Assembly: GCA_945903555.1 (NCBI GenBank)
Contig: CAMDOJ010000076.1
Location: 1-8,538 of the forward strand
DNA length: 8,538 nt
Origin: Chthoniobacter flavus
Lineage (GTDB): Bacteria; Verrucomicrobiota; Verrucomicrobiia; Chthoniobacterales; Terrimicrobiaceae
Direction: 5' to 3'
The notes beneath the pieces are model-generated. The model did not search any database. It was not told where the DNA came from and saw only the letters and a program-made list of their open reading frames with translations. The position numbers and the translations under genes were made by a program. This document shows, one piece after another, positions 1-6,167 of this stretch. Within the stretch, counting starts at the first letter, position 1. Each line of letters starts with the position of its first letter.

Positions 1-227
1 ACGGGCTCGAACTTGATGGTCTTTTCCATCTCTTCTATCGACGATCCGAAGAGCATACCACGAAAGGAATTGGTCAAGTCTATGGAACCCCTGCCCGCTT
101 GGCCGCTGCGCTTTTTTGTTTCTTCTTGAGCATATCCCACGCCCATCGCTGCTACCACAAGAACGACCACAGATAGTAAGCGCCCCAACCTGACGAAGTG
201 AGATAATCTGAAAACATCCGTGAACAT
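1..227 (-). CDS. Exported protein, N-terminal part only (runs off left edge)
   Basis: An open frame of 75 codons reads leftward from an ATG at 227-225 to the window edge without a stop. The N-terminus has a basic stretch (HFVRLGR, residues about 10-16), a hydrophobic core (LLSVVVLVVAAMGVGYA, about 17-33) and a likely signal peptidase I site after G-Y-A, before QEETKKR. This is a convincing Sec signal peptide, so the product should be periplasmic or secreted. A G-rich Shine-Dalgarno-like run (GGAGGG, complement of 229-234) lies unusually close to the ATG, but there is no better upstream in-frame start before a stop codon at 263-261. The visible mature part (to ...EEMEKTIKFEP) is hydrophilic and I do not recognise a family. 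It is transcribed away from the decayed ATPase gene on its right. Confidence is good that it is a real gene; its function is unknown. Confidence 0.7.
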   Translation of the reverse strand, partial: MFTDVFRLSHFVRLGRLLSVVVLVVAAMGVGYAQEETKKRSGQAGRGSIDLTNSFRGMLFGSSIEEMEKTIKFEP

Positions 228-375
228 ACCCTCCAGCGATAGAAAGACCCAGATGAAGAATCAAGCTAAACCCGTTTATGAATCTGATCGAAAATCGACT
301 CCGCTTACGCGAATGAAATCCTTCTTTTTGTTATTTGATTTTCAGCGGGCTGAATCTTTTATCAATAACGGCCCC

Positions 376-843
376 ATGCGCATTGCCATATCAGCAGCCC
401 ACTCTTTGGGAAAATCCACTGTCGTCAATGACTGGGCCGCGCGATGCCCTCACTTCCACAGATAACAGAAACCTTACCGTGCCTTGGGGCTTTATGGGCC
501 TTATGAAATCCTTTTCCGCGATGCCTCCACGAAACTTCATAACGGCATTCAGATGTTCTTCAATATCGTCCGCGTCAATCACTATGCCCGGTCCACCGAT
601 GACGTGATCTTCGACCGCTCGCCGGTGGAAATAGAAGCGGACGGAATACGTCCAGTCCATAACGCCTACCATGATGAGGTCGATGCCATCTTCAAAGAGA
701 TTTATCGCAAGGGCCGCTTCTATGTGCTGCCGGAAAATAATAGTCCGCTATTGGTTGAATTGTGGGGCCACCGCCAACAGCGACTGGATCAGGTGCAGGC
801 AGCCATTGATGATCTGAAATCGTGGGGCACAGCAACCCCATGA
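376..843 (+). pseudogene. Broken P-loop ATPase/kinase, AAA_28 (NadR/Ttd14-like) type
   Basis: Reading from ATG 376 in one frame gives MRIAISAAHSLGKSTVV, an N-terminal P-loop with GKST at residues 12-15. A TAA stop follows at 463-465 (codon 30), and the same frame then continues as QKPYRALGLYGPYEILFRD... to a TGA at 841-843. The second half has VIFDRSP (Walker-B-like hhhD with the following Arg), then EADGIRP and a C-terminal helix ending DDLKSWGTATP. From memory of the family, this order matches small AAA_28 ATPases. Three lesions are visible or inferred. The first Walker A Gly is Ala (codon 394-396, GCA). There is an in-frame stop or paired 1-nt indels near 462-471. Between DRSPVE and IEADGIRP roughly 50 residues expected in the family appear to be missing. 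At 155 sense codons plus stop it is short. No Shine-Dalgarno is visible before 376. The family call is moderately confident; the loss of function is more secure. An alternative is two short genes, or a sequencing error causing the stop. Confidence 0.65.
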
Positions 844-894
844 ACAACTGTCTCACCGAGTCGATTGTGAGCGGGTCAACTGCAGCTCTATACT

Positions 895-1194
895 GTGCTC
901 TGGTTCCCGCTATGCCTATGCGTGATCGCTGGGTGGTCGAGATTCGCGAGCTTTTGGGAAAAAGATCACCCTAGCGTGACTGCGTTCCTAGCTCTCGTTA
1001 TCGTTGGGGAAGAGGATACCCTCTGCGAAGACGGTATCAAGTTTGCCGAGCGCGCTCAGGCCTTGGGCGCCTCAGTCCGATTCTACGTGGGGAAAGGAAT
1101 ACCTCATGATTTCTATATGCAACACAGCTTGGTTCCCGAGGCGGCAATGGATGCCGAGAAGCTGATTCTCGAGTTCCTCGCCTCAGAAGCTTAG
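895..1194 (+). pseudogene. Alpha/beta-hydrolase C-terminal remnant
   Basis: A 99-codon frame (nominal GTG at 895) ends at a TAG. From about residue 33 it reads LALVIVGEEDTLCEDGIKFA, followed by ERAQALGASVRFY, then GIPHDFYM and an amphipathic terminal helix EAAMDAEKLILEFLASEA. This is the usual end of an Abhydrolase_3/HSL-type esterase: the strand carrying the catalytic Asp (here D41 in GEED), a helix, a strand, then the catalytic His (H71 in PHDF). The nucleophile elbow (GDSAGG-like) and the whole N-terminal two thirds are absent, so it cannot be an active esterase. Residues 20-32 (FWEKDHPSVTAFL) may be a second family fragment joined directly to the Asp strand, implying another internal deletion. 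Residues 1-17 look like chance coding. It lies 51 nt after the broken ATPase and is in the same general state of decay. Confidence 0.6.
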
Positions 1195-1253
1195 CAGAAG
1201 TCCATCAACTAAAATGGCCATACCAAACTTTCGATAGTCATTAGGAGACATTC

Positions 1254-2765
1254 TCACTCAGGTTTTAATGTAAATCTTGGGTTTTCATGAATTGTATAGT
1301 TCGGACCCTGCCAAACCATTTTCCATTTTTTGCTTCGTATTAAATCTAAAATCCACGAAACATTTTTCTGACCAAACGTCCACCGTTGATCTATATCGCC
1401 TATAACGATATATCTGGTTTCCCAGATATCCGCTGGAAATAAAAATCTCTCTTTATCCATATTTTTTTCAAATGTAAGCGTGGTCCTACCGCTCCACGCC
1501 GTAACTTGTATTAAATCGGTTGTTCTACATTCGAGAAGCCAGCCTAGATTCTGATGACAGACGACCATGTCCCGCTTGCATACATGAGCATTGATCCACT
1601 TGGCAACGGCCTCCACCTCTTCGCAGTTTTGGGTAACCCAATGCTCATTCCTCGGCCGTAAATTTCCTGTAACGCTTGGAAGCAAGCTAGCAAACAGAAG
1701 AAAAAGAGGTATTGCCACAAATACGCAGAACACCCATCCGGACTTTCTACCGAAAAGTAGCCGCAGTCTCACGTCTATGACATTCAAGGCGCCAGCATAC
1801 GCGAGTGCGAGCAGGGGCAAAATAACAACCGCTTGATAATAAAAAAGCGTCAGATTTTGCCTATTCTGAAGCAAAAGCACGGAAATTACGGTCAAAAAAA
1901 TAGGGATCGGATAGTATTTTTTCCGACAACAAATAACCGCAGAAAATAACGACCCAATATGAAAAGCATCCTGAAAATAAAACTCCACTATGTTTTTGAG
2001 CACCTTCCATCCAGATCCATTTTCTTGGGTGTATCCACCATAGAACTGACTGAGCGTGAGAATGTCCTCGAAAATCCAATTAAGCGGAACATGACGAAGC
2101 AGTGTCCAACCCAGCGTTGTAAACAACGCCAATGCAGGTGGAAAAGCCAGCCAAAACCACGAGATAGGCCTCTTGATTCGGCATAGCCAAGCTGCGATGG
2201 ACCCATGAACGAATAAAGGATGGCTCAACGCCGCTAACGCCAGTCCACACCCAGCCAAGATATCCCGACGGAAGACAGATTTCCTCAAGAGGCATAAAAC
2301 AGTAATAAGGAATCCGAGAGCCACGGCATTATGAGAATAGATCCAACGAAAATGGATGACAGACTGTTCGTAAGAAAGGAAAGTCAAAGCCCCCACTAAA
2401 GCGGGTCTAGTTCCAAACAAGCGCCTGCCTCCAATGAGTATTAGTAGGGCTATCACCAATGCCAGAAGGCAATTAAAAAAACGGGCTCCATATATATCAC
2501 CACCAGACAAAGTGGAAGCGAAACCAACAACCCAAGCGTATCCGGGCTGATAAGGATAGTGAGGATGCCAAAATGTCGCGAGAAGCGCGCGGTCAGCGCC
2601 CTCTCCTTGAAAAAGCGACTTCCCTATCATAAGAGTGAGCGTCTCGTCACCATACCAAGCGGGTGAAGTTCTCAGATGCGGAAGGTACAAAATCGCCCAA
2701 AGGGCTACTAGTACGACTATGCACCAACTTCTAGTCCAGGACTTATGAGAAAAACGAACGCTCAT
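1254..2765 (-). CDS. GT39-type (ArnT/PMT-like) polytopic membrane glycosyltransferase
   Basis: This 503-residue protein has a first membrane helix at about 14-29 followed by the extracytoplasmic motif PAWYGDE (D40, E41), the acidic pair expected in the first loop of GT-C enzymes of the GT39/ArnT group. Further hydrophobic helices lie at about 97-112, 121-132, 147-161, 170-182, 202-219, 287-300, 308-328 and 343-363. A soluble, Trp/Cys-containing C-terminal part (about 368-503) follows, ending NPRFTLKPE. By family analogy it transfers a sugar from a polyprenyl-phosphate donor at the outer face of the inner membrane; the acceptor cannot be told. The start is an ATG with a weak TAGGT Shine-Dalgarno about 10 nt upstream. 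The DNA is more A/T-rich than the genes on its right: positions 1261-1440 are 66/180 G+C by hand count. It is divergent from the YfhO-like operon and may share its control region. I see no hairpin terminator in the short gap after its stop. Confidence 0.8.
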   Translation of the reverse strand: MSVRFSHKSWTRSWCIVVLVALWAILYLPHLRTSPAWYGDETLTLMIGKSLFQGEGADRALLATFWHPHYPYQPGYAWVVGFASTLSGGDIYGARFFNCLLALVIALLILIGGRRLFGTRPALVGALTFLSYEQSVIHFRWIYSHNAVALGFLITVLCLLRKSVFRRDILAGCGLALAALSHPLFVHGSIAAWLCRIKRPISWFWLAFPPALALFTTLGWTLLRHVPLNWIFEDILTLSQFYGGYTQENGSGWKVLKNIVEFYFQDAFHIGSLFSAVICCRKKYYPIPIFLTVISVLLLQNRQNLTLFYYQAVVILPLLALAYAGALNVIDVRLRLLFGRKSGWVFCVFVAIPLFLLFASLLPSVTGNLRPRNEHWVTQNCEEVEAVAKWINAHVCKRDMVVCHQNLGWLLECRTTDLIQVTAWSGRTTLTFEKNMDKERFLFPADIWETRYIVIGDIDQRWTFGQKNVSWILDLIRSKKWKMVWQGPNYTIHENPRFTLKPE

Positions 2766-2775
2766 GCAATGATGG

Positions 2776-2780
2776 ACCTA
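2776..2780 (-). promoter_or_regulatory. Weak ribosome binding site of the GT39-type gene
   Basis: On the minus strand TAGGT lies 10 nt upstream of the ATG at 2765. It is a partial Shine-Dalgarno match, and no stronger candidate exists nearby. Confidence 0.35.
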
Positions 2781-2817
2781 GATGGTTGCGTAAAAATTCG
2801 GGTTCGGAAAACAAAGA

Positions 2818-2853
2818 CTTCTTTGATAATTGGCGGAGGCTTCTTTGACAACT
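2818..2853. repeat. 14-bp imperfect direct repeat pair, 22-bp period, in the divergent control region
   Basis: CTTCTTTGATAATT (2818-2831) and CTTCTTTGACAACT (2840-2853) match at 12 of 14 positions. Their starts are 22 bp apart, close to two helical turns. The left copy covers the minus-strand -10 candidate and the right copy covers both -35 candidates, so the pair is placed where a dimeric regulator could control both genes. It could be chance or a duplication; no known regulator is recognised. Confidence 0.4.
2823..2851 (-). promoter_or_regulatory. Candidate sigma70 promoter for the GT39-type gene
   Basis: On the minus strand, TTGTCA (complement of 2846-2851; 5/6 to TTGACA) is followed after exactly 17 nt by TATCAA (complement of 2823-2828; 4/6 to TATAAT). 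Transcription would start roughly 50 nt upstream of the ATG at 2765. The assignment rests on consensus matching only. Confidence 0.4.
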
Positions 2854-2873
2854 CTAGATCGTTTGGGCAGAAT
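2845..2873 (+). promoter_or_regulatory. Candidate sigma70 promoter for the YfhO-like/DUF2723 operon
   Basis: A perfect -35 hexamer TTGACA (2845-2850) is followed after 17 nt by CAGAAT (2868-2873; 4/6 to TATAAT). This would give a 5' leader of about 90 nt before ATG 2972. Its -35 box overlaps that of the opposite-strand candidate by five bases, so RNA polymerase could not occupy both at once. A weaker alternative -10 (TACACT, about 2935-2940) lies closer to the gene. Confidence 0.45.
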
Positions 2874-2954
2874 GAATCTTCGCATCCATCTCGAAGCAAG
2901 TGACCCGCATGCCTGATCCACATATTCGTTTTTTACACTATGGCGAAATTTCGT

Positions 2955-2959
2955 GAGGG
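2955..2959 (+). promoter_or_regulatory. Ribosome binding site of the YfhO-like gene
   Basis: GAGGG lies 12 nt before ATG 2972, which is longer than ideal. It is only 2 nt before another ATG (2962) that opens a five-codon frame (MRFNE, stop at 2977-2979) overlapping the true start. An in-frame TGA at 2954-2956 rules out a more upstream start for the long gene. Confidence 0.45.
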
Positions 2960-2971
2960 TCATGCGTTTCA

Positions 2972-5365
2972 ATGAATAGCCCTTTATCTCATATCGAAGC
3001 AGAGCGCCAGAAATCCAAAATCGTCAAACCTCGGGCCAATTGGCTTATGGGCCTATGCGTGGCAGCGCTTTTCGTAATCTGTTTGATGGCTTGGCTGCGA
3101 CAACCGGTATCCAACCAGGAATTGGTGGCCAACTTTGCCAAGGCGGGGGATTTTTTTCGCGCGGCGATGTCAGTTCGCGGGGTTCCTTGGTGGTCGCCGA
3201 TGTTCATGCAGGGCACGAGTCTCGCGATGGATTGGTCGTTCATGCTCACCAATGCCGTGATGCTGGCTTTTAGTGGGCCGCTGGGTCTTTTAGCTGGCCC
3301 GAAGGTGGCCTTGGCGACTGGCCTCGCTCTTGGGTCTTTGGGGATGTTTTCTTTCCTTCACCGCTATACGGGAAATCGTCTTTCTGCCGTGCTGGGAGGT
3401 TTTCTCTTTTTGTGTTTTCCGTCCGTTCTTACCAGAGCGTTGGGGTTCGAGCATTTTGTGGTTCTGGTATCGCTTGCTCTGCTGCCGTGGATTTTCTGGT
3501 CTCTGATCGCCCTTGTGCGAAAGCCTTCGCCCCGCAGCGCGGCGGTGTTCGCTGTCTTTTTTTCTGCATTAATGATGGCCTATGGGAAGACGGGGTTGAT
3601 GGCAGCGCCCGTTCTGCTGGCCTTCGGCTTGGCTGAATATAGATTTGCGGATGAGAAAAAACGGTCCGACTGGAAGATTTTTGCACTCGCTGGCTTACTG
3701 GTTTTCTGCCTCGCGGTAGTTCCAAATTTGCCAACGCTTCGTGAGGTTCGTTTTATCACGATGTTCGAAATGGGGCCTTTCCAAGGGTGGCAACAGGCTT
3801 TCAGCACGAAGAGCGCGGTGAGTTGGCTGGATCGCGATACACTTCTTGGTGCGGGGATGGCTCGAGGATTTGCTCCGACGACGCTCAATGGTGGGACTTA
3901 CCTCGGCTTGGTGACATTTTTCATTTTGGCGCTGGCGCTCGGCGGACGCAAACTCGAGCGCTCTGTGGTTGGTCGCCAAACACGCATCTTGATCGGCCTT
4001 GCGATGTTTGCCTTCTGGCTTTCCTTCGGACCAAGAAGCGTTTTGGGAGGTCATATGGAGTTTCTAGGATTGTCGATGGAAGCTGCAAACTTCCTTCCTG
4101 CCTTGGGCTGGTTCTTGTTGGCGGGCCAAGTGTGGATCCTATTTCGCTTGCTCGCTCCCAAAGGAAATCTGGGCCTCGCATTGGCGACGGGGATTTCCAT
4201 TGTCTATTTGGTGGTGCCAGGATTTCGCCTTCTGGAACTGATTCCGCTTTACAAAAACATCCGTGCGCCTTTCGATTTTTTCCAAGTCACTGGCACAATT
4301 TGCATCATTGCAGGTTCAGCGATGGCTGCAGGCGTCCTGCTAGAGCGATTGCAATGGCGGATTGCTAAGATGGCTGCCGCGACCATCTTGATTTTATTTG
4401 CCGCATGGGATGCTGCTCCGTATGCCCGTCCGATTTTTCAACCGCAGATGGATCGAGCGGTTTTCGATGATTTTTTAGCGGCCCAAAAGTTCTTGAAATC
4501 AGCTCCGCAAAGCGGATGCGTCTATGCTTTTTCTGGGCGTTACTTTTATCTCCTGACGCCGTGGATTTCAGGCCGTCCGTTGGCAAACGAGGCGTTCAAC
4601 AGCTACCTTCAGCAACGCGGAGCAGCCCTTTTGCAAAGCTCGGCTATGCTGAGCGAAGAGAGCTGGAAGTCGTATCTGCGTATTGCGGGTGTCGCCTACC
4701 TCTTGATCGATAAGACCGATCCCGACAATCCCAAGGATCTGCAGGAAAAGATGCGCTTGAATTTTAAGACAGCTTTTGAAAATGACAACATGGCCGTGCT
4801 CGCTGTTCCAGAGTCACTCGGGCCCTGCTTTCTCGCACGAGATTATGTGCAAGCGCCGAACGATGACGTATCCTCCGCCATGGGCAGTCTGGGTGCAGCC
4901 AGATATAACTATGCGGCTATTCAGTTGCCCGGCGCGGATCTCGAATCTCCCGGATATCAAGGCAAGATCGTAGACGGACGAATCCTGCCAAAGGAAAAGA
5001 CCGCCATTCAGGAAGGCGCCCATTTTTTGAGCGTCCCGCAAAAAAGTGGTGGTGATTATCAGCGCGTCCCCTTTGCCGCATCGCAAAAGCCCGGTTGGTT
5101 AGTCTTTAATCAGGCATGGCATCCCGATTGGGTCGCGATTCAGAATGGAAAGGTCGAGAAACCTCAACGCGCGTTTTTGGCTTTTTCTGCTGTCCAAACG
5201 GATGGAACCCACGAAGTCACATTCGAGTTCCGGCAGCCTTGGTGGTATAATGTTTGTATCTACATCGGATTCGCCTCATGGCTTGTAGCTTTAGGCTTTT
5301 TAATCACTGGCGGCGGGCGTTTATCGATGGAATGCACCCAAAATAGCGATACCCTCAAACTATGA
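2972..5365 (+). CDS. YfhO-like polytopic membrane protein (putative glycosyltransferase)
   Basis: The product is a 797-residue protein with a short basic cytoplasmic N-terminus and a first membrane helix at about 24-41. A loop with FFRAAMSVRGVPWWSPMFMQ (61-80) follows, matching the 'sugar-binding loop' layout of YfhO/GT-C relatives. About ten more helices run to about residue 480, including the RAPFDFFQVTGTICIIAG segment (431-448), which resembles the R-x-P-x-R-F-like helix start typical of YfhO-like proteins. The large soluble region (about 481-758) ends with GWLVFNQAWHPDWVAIQNGK (708-727), followed by a beta-rich HEVTFEFRQPWW stretch. This is the characteristic YfhO C-terminal signature. 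A last membrane helix lies at 761-778. YfhO is linked in Gram-positives to glycosylation of teichoic acids; here the target is unknown. It is the first gene of a four-gene operon, and its TGA overlaps the next ATG (ATGA, 5362-5365). Confidence 0.75.
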   Translation: MNSPLSHIEAERQKSKIVKPRANWLMGLCVAALFVICLMAWLRQPVSNQELVANFAKAGDFFRAAMSVRGVPWWSPMFMQGTSLAMDWSFMLTNAVMLAFSGPLGLLAGPKVALATGLALGSLGMFSFLHRYTGNRLSAVLGGFLFLCFPSVLTRALGFEHFVVLVSLALLPWIFWSLIALVRKPSPRSAAVFAVFFSALMMAYGKTGLMAAPVLLAFGLAEYRFADEKKRSDWKIFALAGLLVFCLAVVPNLPTLREVRFITMFEMGPFQGWQQAFSTKSAVSWLDRDTLLGAGMARGFAPTTLNGGTYLGLVTFFILALALGGRKLERSVVGRQTRILIGLAMFAFWLSFGPRSVLGGHMEFLGLSMEAANFLPALGWFLLAGQVWILFRLLAPKGNLGLALATGISIVYLVVPGFRLLELIPLYKNIRAPFDFFQVTGTICIIAGSAMAAGVLLERLQWRIAKMAAATILILFAAWDAAPYARPIFQPQMDRAVFDDFLAAQKFLKSAPQSGCVYAFSGRYFYLLTPWISGRPLANEAFNSYLQQRGAALLQSSAMLSEESWKSYLRIAGVAYLLIDKTDPDNPKDLQEKMRLNFKTAFENDNMAVLAVPESLGPCFLARDYVQAPNDDVSSAMGSLGAARYNYAAIQLPGADLESPGYQGKIVDGRILPKEKTAIQEGAHFLSVPQKSGGDYQRVPFAASQKPGWLVFNQAWHPDWVAIQNGKVEKPQRAFLAFSAVQTDGTHEVTFEFRQPWWYNVCIYIGFASWLVALGFLITGGGRLSMECTQNSDTLKL

Positions 5366-5601
5366 CCGAGAAGGATAAAATGAAGGCCTATGTGCGAAAT
5401 TGGAAGTTCGCCGGCTACCAAATCGATCGCATGAAGGGAGAGGAACTGCGAAACCTGACACCTTCGGAGTCTGCAAAAAGAATCAATGACGTGATGCTTA
5501 TGGCCGATTCCTGGCTAGCACAAATGGGCCCGTCAGATCGAGAGTCTGGGTTGGTTGAACAACAGATGTATTTTAAAAAATGGCGAACGAGTTCGATCTA
5601 A
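5362..5601 (+). CDS. Small soluble protein, probable partner of the adjacent nucleotidyltransferase
   Basis: The product is a charged, mostly helical 79-residue protein with no signal peptide or membrane segment. It starts MTEKDKMKAYVRNWKFAG; residues 28-51 (ELRNLTPSESAKRINDVMLM and following) look like a helix pair. Near the C-terminus is SGLVEQQMYFKKWR (62-75). I recall small proteins with a W-K-x-x-G, E-E-L-R and SGLVEQQ-x-x-F-x-K pattern next to nucleotidyltransferase genes in diverse bacteria, but I cannot confirm a named family. It overlaps the preceding gene by 4 nt and the nucleotidyltransferase by 22 nt, a typical two-gene module layout. It lacks the winged-helix length expected of AbiEi and is too short for a HEPN toxin. 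It may be an antitoxin, an adaptor or a target; this is inference. Confidence 0.7.
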   Translation: MTEKDKMKAYVRNWKFAGYQIDRMKGEELRNLTPSESAKRINDVMLMADSWLAQMGPSDRESGLVEQQMYFKKWRTSSI

Positions 5602-6167
5602 GTGGAATTTTAAAGGCCGCCCTCGATTTGCAACATTTCTGCGAAATCAGGAATTGGAATTTTTGCTTTATTTGCGGTCTTGCCGTTCAGCCCTGGGGAG
5701 ATCCTCGAGCCACTCAAGATGCAGATTTGTCTTTGCTGACGGGCTTTGGAAATGAAGAGGAGTTTGTGGATCAACTGCTCTCCGAATACAAACCACGGCG
5801 GGAAAACGGCCGTGAATTCGCCCTTGAATACCGAGTTTTGTTGCTATGGAGCCATGATGGAATCGCTCTGGATATTGCCTTGGGGGCTTTGCCATTTGAG
5901 GAGATTTCGATTAAACGCTCGGTAAAATGCCCCATAGCACCAGGTCACGAATTAAAAATATGCACACCAGAGGATTTGATCGTTCATAAGGCCTTTGCTT
6001 CCCGTGACCGCGACTGGGCCGATATCGACATGGTTTTATTACGCCAAGAACGAAGATTAAATATCACCCAGATTTTTGAGGACTTATCGCCTTTGGTGGA
6101 TCTCAAAGAAGACCCAACCATCATCCCCAGACTGGAAGCAATGATGAAAAAGCGTGGCGTTTTATGA
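5580..6167 (+). CDS. AbiEii/MNT-type nucleotidyltransferase
   Basis: The product is a 195-residue soluble protein. The nucleotidyltransferase core reads FCFICGLAVQPWGDPRATQD (28-47) running into ADL (48-50). This corresponds to the pattern G-G-x-A-V-x-x-x-G-x-x-R-x-T-x-D-x-D-L, with metal ligands D47 and D49 and a likely third carboxylate at D98 in the strand ALDIALG. Downstream, TPEDLIVHKAFASRDRDWAD (129-148) matches the conserved E-D-L-I-x-x-K segment with K137, found in AbiEii/DUF6036-like proteins. The first motif Gly is Cys (C32-G33). Known relatives transfer nucleotides to tRNA or protein (type IV-like AbiE toxins) or AMPylate HEPN toxins (MNT antitoxins); which applies here is unclear. 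The ATG at 5580 lies inside the small upstream gene and has no Shine-Dalgarno. The stop overlaps the next start (ATGA). All catalytic acidic residues are kept, so it is probably active. Confidence 0.8.
   Translation: MANEFDLSGILKAALDLQHFCEIRNWNFCFICGLAVQPWGDPRATQDADLSLLTGFGNEEEFVDQLLSEYKPRRENGREFALEYRVLLLWSHDGIALDIALGALPFEEISIKRSVKCPIAPGHELKICTPEDLIVHKAFASRDRDWADIDMVLLRQERRLNITQIFEDLSPLVDLKEDPTIIPRLEAMMKKRGVL

Noticed and set aside
335..607. 90-codon plus-strand frame across the ATPase stop
   Set aside because: It is in a different frame from the P-loop and the downstream half, except that it passes through the short ITE excursion near 463-470. The remainder has no family pattern.
391..672. 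93-codon minus-strand frame opposite the ATPase remnant
   Set aside because: The plus-strand frame carries recognisable P-loop and DRSP motifs; the minus frame is its antisense shadow.
1195..1253. Possible terminator between the convergent hydrolase remnant and the GT39-type gene
   Set aside because: No stem followed by a T-run could be found on either strand.
2114..2129. Perfect inverted repeat GCGTTGTAAACAACGC
   Set aside because: It lies deep inside the GT39-type coding region with a 2-nt loop, too tight for a hairpin terminator. It could be an operator-like palindrome but has no regulatory context; probably chance.
2778..2972. 64-codon minus-strand frame just upstream of the GT39-type gene
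   Set aside because: It starts with TTG, has no Shine-Dalgarno or recognisable family and runs through both promoter candidates. It could be a tiny upstream gene, but nothing positive supports it.
3787..4368. 193-codon plus-strand open frame
   Set aside because: It is an out-of-frame shadow of the YfhO-like gene, rich in Cys, Arg and Ser with no membrane pattern.
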